A stretch of DNA of 35,576 bases from Amycolatopsis orientalis DSM 43388 (GTDB lineage: Bacteria > Actinomycetota > Actinomycetes > Mycobacteriales > Pseudonocardiaceae). Location: assembly GCF_000411975.1 (NCBI RefSeq), contig NZ_ASXG01000134.1:1-35576 (forward strand), written 5' to 3'. A program made the position numbers and the translations under genes. Under the pieces are notes generated by a model that was not told the origin of the DNA, did not search any database, and was given only the letters and a program-made list of their open reading frames with translations. Positions 15,799 to 22,490 of this stretch are shown here, piece after piece (positions within the stretch are counted from its first letter, which is position 1; each line of letters begins with the position of its first letter).

Positions 15799-17238
15799 CT
15801 AGCGGCCCACCGCGATCGCCTGCCACTCCACGAACTCCGCCAGGCCGTGCGAGCCGTACTCGCGACCGACCCCGCTCGCCTTGAACCCGCCGAAGGGCGC
15901 GTTCCCGTGCCGTGGCGCGCCGTTGACGTGGAACGTCCCCGTGCGCACCGCGCGCCCGACCTCGACGCCGTGCTCCGCGTCGGCCGTCCACACGCCGCCG
16001 CTGAGGCCGTAGTCGGAGTCGTTCGCCAGCCGGATCGCCTCGTCCTCGGTGTCGAACGGGATCACCACGAGCACCGGCCCGAAGATCTCCTCGCGGGCGA
16101 TCCGCATGTCGTTCGTGACGTCGGCGAACACCGTCGGGCGCACGTAAAACCCATCCGCCAGCTCGGGGTCCGCGAGCGGCTCGGGCCCGCCCGCCGCGAT
16201 CCGCGCCCCCTCCTCGACGCCTATCCGCAGGTACGACCGCACCCGCTCGTACTGGTCCTGCCGCACGATCGGCCCGACGAACGTGTCCGGCTTCGCCGGG
16301 TCGCCGACCACGATCGCGTCGGCCATTTCCGCGAGCGCGGCCACGATCTCGGCGTACCGCTCGCGCGCCGCGAGAATCCGCGTGTGCGCCACGCACATCT
16401 CGCCGTTGTTGGCGAACGTCGCGCTCCGGATCCCCTCGGCGACGGTTTTCGGATCCGCGTCCGCGAGCACGATCGCCGCGGACTTGCCGCCGAGTTCCAG
16501 CCCGACCCGCTTGAATTGCTGCCCGGCGAGCGACGCGATCCGCCGCCCGGCCGCCGTCGAACCAGTGAACGAAATCTTGTCCACGCCGGGGTGCGTCACC
16601 AGGTACTCGCTCACGTCGCGATCCGCCGCGAACACGCTCACCACGCCCTCGGGGAACCCGGCCTCAGCGAAGATCTCCGCCAGGACCATCGCGTCGAGCG
16701 CGGTTTCCGGCGCGGCCTTCAGCAGCACCGGGTTGCCCGCCAGCAGCGCCGGGATCAGCTTCACCAGCGCCGCCGAATGCGGCGAGTTCCACGGGATCAC
16801 CGCCGCCACGACGCCGACCGGCGCGGCCCGCACGATCGTCCGGTTGCCCGCGTCGTCGGTCAGGGTCTCCTCCCAGGCGAACTCGCGCGCGAGCTTGAGC
16901 CACGCGGCCGTGCGCTCCGGGAGGTTGTGCTGCGTCCAGCCGGTGAACCAGCTCGGCGAGCCGTTCTCCGCGGTGATCAGCTCGGCGATTTCGTCGGCCC
17001 GGGTGGCGTGCAGCGCGTTGAACCGCTCGACCAGGCGCACCCGCTCGGCTAAGGGAGTTCTGCCCCACGGTTCGACCGCCTGGCGAGCCGCCGCCACCGC
17101 GCGATCGACGTCCGCGGGCGCGGCCTTCGGTGCGGTTCCCACCAGCCTCCGGTCGTGCGGGGAACGGATTTCGAAGACGCCGGCCGTGGCGGGCTCGGTC
17201 CAGCGGCCGCCGAGGAAAAGCTGGTCGCAAGTGCGCAT
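15799..17238 (-). CDS. NAD(P)-dependent aldehyde dehydrogenase
   Basis: The 479-aa protein is a full-length class ALDH. It has PWN (residues 149-151), LLKAAPET in place of the commoner KPAPxT with Lys174 kept, the cofactor-site FTGSTAAGRRI near 224, the general base E248 in ELGGKS and the nucleophile C282 in NNGEMC. It oxidises an aldehyde to the acid; the substrate is not evident. ATG at 17238 follows a good AGGAGA site. It is divergent from a TetR regulator across 94 nt that hold an elaborate palindrome, so induction by the aldehyde, its alcohol or a related xenobiotic is likely (inference). Confidence 0.92.
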   Translation of the reverse strand: MRTCDQLFLGGRWTEPATAGVFEIRSPHDRRLVGTAPKAAPADVDRAVAAARQAVEPWGRTPLAERVRLVERFNALHATRADEIAELITAENGSPSWFTGWTQHNLPERTAAWLKLAREFAWEETLTDDAGNRTIVRAAPVGVVAAVIPWNSPHSAALVKLIPALLAGNPVLLKAAPETALDAMVLAEIFAEAGFPEGVVSVFAADRDVSEYLVTHPGVDKISFTGSTAAGRRIASLAGQQFKRVGLELGGKSAAIVLADADPKTVAEGIRSATFANNGEMCVAHTRILAARERYAEIVAALAEMADAIVVGDPAKPDTFVGPIVRQDQYERVRSYLRIGVEEGARIAAGGPEPLADPELADGFYVRPTVFADVTNDMRIAREEIFGPVLVVIPFDTEDEAIRLANDSDYGLSGGVWTADAEHGVEVGRAVRTGTFHVNGAPRHGNAPFGGFKASGVGREYGSHGLAEFVEWQAIAVGR

Positions 17239-17262
17239 CGGGATCTCCTGTGCGAGTTAACG

Positions 17263-17333
17263 GGACACTGTTCTCTTGCTCTTCCGAAGCTAACAGGACA
17301 CTGTCCTCTTATCAAGAGAGCAGTGTCCTGTTA
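17263..17333. promoter_or_regulatory. TetR operator: 43-bp near-perfect palindrome plus an extra half-site
   Basis: TAACAGGACACTG (17291-17303) and CAGTGTCCTGTTA (17321-17333) are exact complements. The inner CTCTT-ATC-AAGAG extends this to a 43-bp palindrome with 18 of 20 arm positions paired. GGACACTG also occurs at 17263-17270, followed by TTCTCTTG, so the half-site is repeated in direct orientation. The core AGGACACTGTCCT is itself a short palindrome. The last A is the first base of the tetR ATG. Binding should block both promoters. Confidence 0.85.
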
Positions 17334-17992
17334 TGCTTCCGGACGTGTCCGACTTCCAGCGCGCCCGCAGTCCCGAGCAAGTGGAAGCCCGCCGCGAGGA
17401 GATCCTCGACGTAGCCGAACAGCTGCTCACGGAGTCGTCCGTCGGCGAGATCAGCATGCGCGAACTGGCCCGCCGGGTGGGCTTGTCGGCGTCGAACGTC
17501 GCGCGCTACTTCCCCACCCGAGAGGCCGTCTACCTGGAGGTGCTCGACCGGGCCCGCGGCGCGTGGCTCGATTCGCTCGCCTTGGACGGCGATCTGCCGG
17601 AAGTCGCCGCGACTCTCGCCTCGTCGCTGGCCGCACGGCCGGTGCTGTGCGAACTGATCAGCGTGCTGGCGAATGTGCTGGAGCGCAACGTCTCAACGGA
17701 GATCGCACGGGAGTACAAGCTGCGGTCCGCGAAGCACAACGCCCGCACCGCGGACTTGTTGCGCACCGCGCTGCCGGATCTCACTCCGGAAACCGCGCAA
17801 GAACTATCAGCGGCGATCTTCGTGTTCACTGCCGGGATGTGGCCGCTGGCGCACCCGAACGAAGCCGTGCAGGAGGCCATCAAAGACCCGCGCCTGTCCG
17901 GCTCCCGCATCGACTTCGAAGACCGGCTAACCCGGCTGATCGTCGTGCTGACGCTGGGGTACCAGGCAGCTAGCCCTCGAACCGGCCGGTGA
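17333..17992 (+). CDS. TetR family transcriptional regulator
   Basis: The 219-aa protein has an N-terminal TetR helix-turn-helix: REEILDVAEQLLTESSVGEISMRELARRVG split over two helices, then LSASNVARYFPTREAVYLEVL. A variable ligand-binding domain follows. No Shine-Dalgarno sequence precedes the ATG because the upstream bases form the operator, so translation may be leaderless. GTG at 17345 is an alternative. It is divergent from the aldehyde dehydrogenase, its probable target. Its 3' end overlaps the convergent cysteine desulfhydrase gene by 23 nt. Confidence 0.88.
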   Translation: MLPDVSDFQRARSPEQVEARREEILDVAEQLLTESSVGEISMRELARRVGLSASNVARYFPTREAVYLEVLDRARGAWLDSLALDGDLPEVAATLASSLAARPVLCELISVLANVLERNVSTEIAREYKLRSAKHNARTADLLRTALPDLTPETAQELSAAIFVFTAGMWPLAHPNEAVQEAIKDPRLSGSRIDFEDRLTRLIVVLTLGYQAASPRTGR

Positions 17993-19046
17993 GCAGGAAC
18001 TCGTCGAACCGGGCCCGATACGGCGCGAGGTCGATCCCCTGCTCGCCGAGCCATTCGTCCGAGTAGTACGTGTTCGCGTACCGCTCGCCGCCGTCGCACA
18101 GCAACGTCACCACCGAACCCGCCTGGCCTTCCGCCAGCATTCGCGAAATCAGCAGGAACGCGCCGTACAGGTTGGTCCCGGTGGAGCCGCCCGCCCAGTG
18201 TCCGGTGCGGTCCCGCAGCAGCCGGATCGCGGCCAGCGAACCAGCGTCGGGCACCTGGAACATCTCGTCGATCACGCCGGGCACGAACGACGGTTCGCAG
18301 CGCGGCCGCCCGATGCCCTCGATCCGCGACGGCATGCCGGTCGCGTAGTCCAGCGCGCCGGTTTCCCAGGCACCGTAGAACGACGAGTTTTCCGGGTCCA
18401 CCACGCAAATCTTCGTGGTGTGCCGCTTGTACCGGACGTACCGGCCGAACGTCGCGCTCGTCCCGCCGGTGCCCGCGCCGACGACGATCCACGACGGCAC
18501 CGGGTGGCGTTCGGCACGCATCTGCGCGAACACCGATTCGGCGATGTTGTTGTTGCCGCGCCAGTCCGTCGCGCGCTCGGCGTAGGTGAACTGGTCGAGG
18601 TAATGCCCGTTGCATTCGGCGGCCAGCCGCTCGGCCTCCGGGTACATCGCGGGTGCCTCGTCGACGTAGTGGCACTCGCCGCCGTAGAACTCGATGAGCG
18701 CGATCTTTTCCTTGCTGGTGCGCCGCGGCACGACGGTCACGAACCGCAGGCCGAGCATCCGCGCGAAGTACGCCTCGGACACCGCCGTCGAGCCGCTGGA
18801 AGCCTCGACCAGCACGGTGTCCGGTCCAATGTGGCCGTTGACCAGGCCGTACAGGATCAGCGAGCGAGCCAGCCGGTGCTTGAGCGAGCCGGTCGGATGC
18901 ACCGACTCGTCCTTCAGGTAAAGGTCGATGCCCCATTCCGGCGGCAGCGGGAAAACGTGCAGGTGGGTGTCGGCGCTGCGGTTGGCGTCGGCCTCGATGA
19001 TCCGGACGGCCTCCCGGACCCAGGCGCGGCTGTGCGGTTTGCTCAT
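17970..19046 (-). CDS. cds1: PLP-dependent L-cysteine desulfhydrase, Cds1-like
   Basis: The 358-aa fold-type II PLP enzyme belongs to the cysteine synthase family. It has the Schiff-base lysine K56 in HPTGSLKHRLA, the substrate loop EASSGSTAVSEAY, the phosphate-binding GAGTGGTSATFGRY and a C-terminal TLLCDGGERYANTYY. Overall it resembles M. tuberculosis Rv3684 (Cds1), which releases H2S, ammonia and pyruvate from cysteine; this is recalled, not searched. A true cysteine synthase or cystathionine beta-synthase is a less likely alternative. The ATG overlaps the upstream DUF4229-like stop by 4 nt (ATGA). Cysteine-derived sulfide links loosely to the redox theme of the window. Confidence 0.8.
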   Translation of the reverse strand: MSKPHSRAWVREAVRIIEADANRSADTHLHVFPLPPEWGIDLYLKDESVHPTGSLKHRLARSLILYGLVNGHIGPDTVLVEASSGSTAVSEAYFARMLGLRFVTVVPRRTSKEKIALIEFYGGECHYVDEAPAMYPEAERLAAECNGHYLDQFTYAERATDWRGNNNIAESVFAQMRAERHPVPSWIVVGAGTGGTSATFGRYVRYKRHTTKICVVDPENSSFYGAWETGALDYATGMPSRIEGIGRPRCEPSFVPGVIDEMFQVPDAGSLAAIRLLRDRTGHWAGGSTGTNLYGAFLLISRMLAEGQAGSVVTLLCDGGERYANTYYSDEWLGEQGIDLAPYRARFDEFLLTGRFEG

Positions 19047-19333
19047 GCCGCGGAGTCGTCGGCCGAGGTCTCGCCGCGCAGCTGCGAGCGCAGCTGGGCG
19101 CGAGCACGCGCGCGGGATTCGTTGCGCTTGGCCAGGCCAGCCGTCACGCGCTGGTTCAGGCCGCGCAGGAGCAGCAGGCCGAGCGGAAGGCCGACGACGA
19201 GCCCGATCAGCAGCGCGACCAGCAGCGGCACGCCGACCAGCGAAAGCACGGCCGCGACCACCGCGACGAGCGCGAACCGCGCGATCAAGTACACCGTCAG
19301 GTCACGGGCCAGGTGGTCAGGTGTCTCGCTCAC
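19043..19333 (-). CDS. DUF4229-like small membrane protein
   Basis: The 96-aa protein has a short cytoplasmic N-terminus (SETPDHLARDLTVYLIARF), two closely spaced hydrophobic segments (about residues 20-35 and 38-58) and a charged Arg/Ala-rich tail with coiled-coil character. This layout matches the actinobacterial DUF4229 family of unknown function. It starts at GTG 19333, 11 nt after the Lrp gene, and its stop overlaps the Cds1 start by 4 nt. The three genes are probably one transcript. Confidence 0.7.
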   Translation of the reverse strand: MSETPDHLARDLTVYLIARFALVAVVAAVLSLVGVPLLVALLIGLVVGLPLGLLLLRGLNQRVTAGLAKRNESRARARAQLRSQLRGETSADDSAA

Positions 19334-19344
19334 ACCGAAACAGG

Positions 19345-19818
19345 CTACGCCCCGCTGCCCGGCTCTTCGTCCAGGCCCGCGTTGTTGGGGCGGCCCTCGA
19401 ACCGGGTGGAGAGCACCACCGTCGTGTTGGTGCGGCCGACGCCCGGGATGCGGCGCAGCCTGCCCAGGGTCAGCTCCAGCTCGTCGACCGTCGCGACCCG
19501 CACCTTCACTACGAAGGCCTCGTCGCCGGCGACCGCGTAACAGCTTTCCACCTCGGGCAGTTCGGCGAGAGAAGCCGCGACGTCCTCGTCGGTGGCGGTG
19601 TCAGTGGGATGGATGCCGACCAGCGCGGTGACGCCGAGGCCGACGGTGTTCGGGTCGACCATCGCGTGGTACCCGGTGATCACGCCCGCCGCCTCGAGCT
19701 TCCCGACGCGTTCGTGCACCGACGACGCGGAGAGCCCCACCGTCCGGCCGAGGTCGGCGTAGGTGGCCCGGCCGTTGGCCCGCAGCTCGGCGATGATCTT
19801 CCGGTCCAGCTGATCCAC
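19345..19818 (-). CDS. Lrp/AsnC family transcriptional regulator
   Basis: The 157-aa regulator begins VDQLDRKIIAELRANGRATY, the usual Lrp start, followed by the helix-turn-helix LGRTVGLSASSVHERVGKLE and the linker GVITGYHAMVDP. A C-terminal RAM ligand-binding domain follows (ALVGIHPTD, VESCYAVAGDEAFVVKVRV). GTG at 19818 is chosen because it aligns with the family start. An upstream in-frame ATG at 19887 would add 23 residues of low-complexity sequence. It precedes the DUF4229-like and Cds1-like genes, so it may regulate cysteine breakdown in response to an amino acid (inference). Confidence 0.87.
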   Translation of the reverse strand: MDQLDRKIIAELRANGRATYADLGRTVGLSASSVHERVGKLEAAGVITGYHAMVDPNTVGLGVTALVGIHPTDTATDEDVAASLAELPEVESCYAVAGDEAFVVKVRVATVDELELTLGRLRRIPGVGRTNTTVVLSTRFEGRPNNAGLDEEPGSGA

Positions 19819-20180
19819 CGGCTCATTATGCGGCGCGCCCGCGCGCGAGGCGCAGCCCGGTCGGCCCCGGATTGTCTCCTGCGTCACAGCAACCTCAGCG
19901 CCGGAAGCCGCTCAGACCCGGCCTTTGCTCGGTCTTTACCCGAATCTCGCCGCGGTCAGTCGGAAAATGCCTGGTCAACGGGCCGCCAACCGGCGCTGAG
20001 CGATCCTGAGAATCTGCTGAGTTATGTCCCTTTTGCACTTTAAGGGCTCTTTACCCAAGGACAACCGTTCGAGTACCCGACGGGTGAAGTGCCACGATTG
20101 CCGCGTTGGCCACCCGGGCGCGACGGGCGAAATCGCCCGATGCCCCCGGTATAGCAAGTTGGGCGTTAAGGAGGCGGAAA
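19819..20180. other. 362-nt divergent intergenic region upstream of lrp and bldC
   Basis: No convincing gene is present. The bldC-proximal half is less GC-rich than its surroundings (for example TTATGTCCCTTTTGCACTTT near 20020). It holds GGGCG-AAAT-CGCCC near 20127-20140, TATAGC near 20152 as a possible -10, and the bldC site AAGGAGG just before its ATG. The long leader suggests several promoter or regulator sites, but none can be assigned firmly. Confidence 0.5.
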
Positions 20181-20393
20181 ATGACCGCAACCATGGGCGG
20201 ACGGTTGCTCACCCCGGGTGAGGTGGCCGCTCTGTTCCGGGTGGACCCGAAGACCGTGACCCGCTGGGCCACCGCGGGCCGCATCGGCTCGATCCGGACG
20301 CCGGGCGGACACCGCAGGTTCCGCGAGTCCGAGGTGAACGAGCTTCTGGCCGAACTCACCACGGACGCGAGCGAGCCGACCCGCAAGATCTGA
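20181..20393 (+). CDS. bldC: BldC-type MerR-like DNA-binding developmental regulator
   Basis: The 70-aa protein is a single winged helix-turn-helix of the MerR superfamily: LLTPGEVAALFRVDPKTVTR, then WATAGRIGSIRTPGGHRRFRESEVNELL. Sequence and size closely match Streptomyces BldC, which binds asymmetric direct repeats head to tail and delays sporulation; no effector domain is present. ATG at 20181 follows AAGGAGG at ideal spacing. Longer upstream reading of the frame is intergenic. It is transcribed alone and ends in a strong hairpin. In Amycolatopsis-type mycelial bacteria it probably controls development or secondary metabolism. Confidence 0.92.
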   Translation: MTATMGGRLLTPGEVAALFRVDPKTVTRWATAGRIGSIRTPGGHRRFRESEVNELLAELTTDASEPTRKI

Positions 20394-20410
20394 TCCGCGG
20401 GTCTCGCAAC

Positions 20411-20473
20411 GCCGAAGGGTCGTGACTGGCAAGGGGTGCCTCCCGCATCGCTTGCCGGTCACGACCCTTCGCC
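20411..20473. terminator. Long hairpin terminator after bldC
   Basis: Arms of 23 nt (20411-20433, containing GAAGGGTCGTGAC, and 20451-20473, containing GTCACGACCCTTC) pair with two mismatches around a 17-nt loop. It starts 18 nt after the bldC stop codon. Confidence 0.78.
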
Positions 20474-20543
20474 GCGTTCCGGCAAAGCTCCGCAAAGTTC
20501 TCCGCGACACGCCGCTCCACCGCGCCTTTCGGCGACCACACCT

Positions 20544-20658
20544 CCCGAGATCGCGCCGGTTTCTGGACTGAGCGATTCGACCGGCCCCCAGGCCGGGCGA
20601 ATCGGGAGGGAAGAAACCGGCTCCCCGGCGATCTCGGCGCCCCGGCGAAGCCGGGGCA
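20544..20658. repeat. 115-bp nested-hairpin repeat, copy 1
   Basis: This segment matches 21031-21145 over 115 bp with one substitution, an A in place of C inside the innermost stem. It folds as concentric stems followed by the hairpin GCCCCGGC-GAA-GCCGGGGC. It contains no reasonable gene. It lies between the bldC terminator and a small membrane-protein gene. Confidence 0.9.
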
Positions 20659-20683
20659 GTCAAACAGAGCCGGGGCAGTCAAA
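20650..20683. repeat. Short direct duplication of GCCGGGGCAGTCAAA
   Basis: The 15-mer GCCGGGGCAGTCAAA occurs at 20650-20664 and again at 20669-20683, with CAGA between. It duplicates the right edge of repeat copy 1, which suggests slippage or a target-site-like event there. Confidence 0.85.
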
Positions 20684-20724
20684 TACGGCTAATCTGGGGG
20701 CCAGCACGACGGAAGGACCCGGGC

Positions 20725-20910
20725 ATGATTCCTTTGCTCGCAGCGGTGGGCGCGATCACCATCGCCGTTCTGTTGTGGCGGGCACTCGGCGCGCAGCGGA
20801 TCAGCGTCCCGCAGCGCCGTCCGGCCGTCGCCCCTGACGACGATCCCGAATTCCTGCGCAAGCTCTCCGAACAGCAGCGCAACCGCCGCCCGGACGACAC
20901 CGACTCCTGA
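20725..20910 (+). CDS. Small single-pass membrane protein, unknown
   Basis: The 61-aa peptide has one N-terminal hydrophobic helix (MIPLLAAVGAITIAVLLWRA) and a charged tail with DDDPEFLRKLSEQQRNRR, suggesting a type II-like anchor with a cytoplasmic tail. GGAAGGA stands 7 nt before the ATG and codon third positions are GC-rich, both supporting a real gene. I do not recognise a family. It is enclosed by the two copies of the 115-bp repeat and follows bldC on the same strand, but is separated from it by a terminator. Confidence 0.68.
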   Translation: MIPLLAAVGAITIAVLLWRALGAQRISVPQRRPAVAPDDDPEFLRKLSEQQRNRRPDDTDS

Positions 20911-21030
20911 TGGAGACCCGCACCGCGCGGCCACTTCCCCCGGGGGACGCGTCCGACCAGCGCCCCCTCGTCGAACCCGCGCTGGTCTAGCAAGCACCAC
21001 CCCGAACCCTCGCCGGTCTAGCAACCACCA

Positions 21031-21145
21031 CCCGAGATCGCGCCGGTTTCTGGACTGAGCGATTCGCCCGGCCCCCAGGCCGGGCGAATCGGGAGGGAAG
21101 AAACCGGCTCCCCGGCGATCTCGGCGCCCCGGCGAAGCCGGGGCA
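21031..21145. repeat. 115-bp nested-hairpin repeat, copy 2
   Basis: In this copy the stems are perfect. CCGAGATCGC (21032-21041) pairs with 21115-21124, CCGGTTTCT (21043-21051) with 21099-21107, and CGATTCGCCCGGCC (21060-21073) with 21078-21091. GCCCCGGC-GAA-GCCGGGGC follows at 21126-21144. It begins 1 nt after the stop of the MinD-like gene on the minus strand, so it can act as its terminator. Confidence 0.9.
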
Positions 21146-21146
21146 A

Positions 21147-22406
21147 TTAGACACGTGTGTTGAACCCGTCCGCCACCGTCGCGGCCAGTTCCAGCAGCGC
21201 GAGCCGGGTGTCTCCGCCGAGGCGTTCCAGTTCGATCTCCGCGCCTTCTTCCAGGTGCGCGTCGAACGGGATCCGGCACACCGCTCGCACCTTGGCGCCG
21301 AAGTGCGCGGCCAGCTTGTCGAGGTCGACGGAACTGCCCTTCGGGCGCACCGAGTTGATCACCACGACCGAGCGTTTCACCAGGTCGCCGTAGCCGTGCG
21401 CCTCCAGCCAGTCCAGCGTCGCCGAGGCACTGCGGGCCCCGTCGACCGAACCGGAGGACACCACCACGAGCGAGTCGGCGACGTCGAGGACGCCCTTCAT
21501 CGCCGAGTGCATCAAACCGGTGCCGCAGTCGGTGAGCACGATGTTGTAGAAGTGCTCGAGCAGGTTCACCGTGCGCCGGTAGTCGTTCTCGGAGAACGCC
21601 TCCGACACCGCCGGATCCTGTTCGCTGGCCAGGATTTCCAGCCGGCTCGATCCCTGTGACGTGTACGACCGGACGTCGCTGTAGCGCGTGATCTTGTCCG
21701 CGTCCCGCAGCAGGTGCCGCACGGTCGCGGTGGTCTCGATGGCGATCTTCTGCGACAGCGTCCCGCGGTCCGGGTTCGCGTCCACCGCCACCACGCGGTC
21801 GCCGCGCAGGGACGCGAAGGTCGCGCCGAGCGTGGTCGTGGTCGTGGTCTTGCCGACGCCGCCCTTGAGGCTCAGCATCGCGATCTTGTAGCACCCGCGC
21901 AGCGGCTGGTTGACCCGCGCGATCAGTTCGCGCCGCCGCGTGTCCGCGGGGCTTTCGCCCGGGTTGATCAGCTTGCCGCTGCCCAGGTACACCGCCTTGC
22001 GCCAGCCGGACTGCGGCGTGCGCTTCTGCTGCTTCACCAGGTGCGCGGTGGCCAGCTCGTCCGCGCTGGACGCCGGTTGCGGCAGCCCCTGCGGGGCGCC
22101 GGGAACCGGAGCGGCGGGCGGCGGCTGCTGGTACCCGGGCGGGGCGGCGTGCTGCGGCTGCTGCGGCGCAGGAGGCTGCAGGGGCGGCAGATTCTGGTCG
22201 TAGTGCGGCTGGTAGCCGCCGGGCTGCGGCAGCGGCTGGTACGCCCCGTGCGGTGGCGGGTCGACGACCTGCGTCGGCTGCGCGTCGTACGGCCCGGCAC
22301 CGGGGTGCGGCGTCGAATCGGTCCGTTCCTCGGAGAACATGGCAGCCGGTTCCTGGGCCTGCTCGGACTGCTGTTCGCCGGCAGTCTCTTCACTGGGTCC
22401 GGTCAC
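21147..22406 (-). CDS. MinD/ParA-like ATPase with Pro/Gln-rich N-terminus
   Basis: This 419-aa protein has an N-terminal region of about 120 residues rich in Pro, Gln, Gly and Tyr (YQPLPQPGGYQPHYDQNLPP), then a SIMIBI ATPase with the deviant Walker A LKGGVGKTT (about 180-188), VVAVDANPDRGTLSQ and IVLTDCGTGLMHS. It resembles the MinD-like proteins linked to type VII secretion and M. tuberculosis Rv0530, which also neighbours ccsB; this is recalled. GTG at 22406 is chosen because GGGAGG lies 9 nt upstream, whereas the TTG at 22415 touches it directly. The role is unknown; positioning of a membrane complex is possible. Confidence 0.82.
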   Translation of the reverse strand: MTGPSEETAGEQQSEQAQEPAAMFSEERTDSTPHPGAGPYDAQPTQVVDPPPHGAYQPLPQPGGYQPHYDQNLPPLQPPAPQQPQHAAPPGYQQPPPAAPVPGAPQGLPQPASSADELATAHLVKQQKRTPQSGWRKAVYLGSGKLINPGESPADTRRRELIARVNQPLRGCYKIAMLSLKGGVGKTTTTTTLGATFASLRGDRVVAVDANPDRGTLSQKIAIETTATVRHLLRDADKITRYSDVRSYTSQGSSRLEILASEQDPAVSEAFSENDYRRTVNLLEHFYNIVLTDCGTGLMHSAMKGVLDVADSLVVVSSGSVDGARSASATLDWLEAHGYGDLVKRSVVVINSVRPKGSSVDLDKLAAHFGAKVRAVCRIPFDAHLEEGAEIELERLGGDTRLALLELAATVADGFNTRV

Positions 22407-22433
22407 CGTTGCCAACCTCCCGGGTACGTCGAA

Positions 22434-22468
22434 GGGCCCCTGGCGACGACGGTAGTCGCCCGAGGCCC
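22434..22468. terminator. Hairpin after ccsB
   Basis: GGGCC (22434-22438) and GGCGAC (22442-22447) pair with GTCGCC (22455-22460) and GGCCC (22464-22468), with a 3x3 internal loop and a 7-nt apex. It lies 22 nt past the ccsB stop and may partly separate ccsB from the ATPase gene. GTCCG-GGTGG-CGGAC follows the ccsB stop more closely, at 22470-22484. Confidence 0.5.
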
Positions 22469-22490
22469 AGTCCGGGTGGCGGACCCCCGG

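Noticed and set aside
20356..20682. Open frames within the bldC terminator and 115-bp repeat
   Set aside because: They are translations of hairpin repeats; the same peptide appears at both repeat copies, without a ribosome site.
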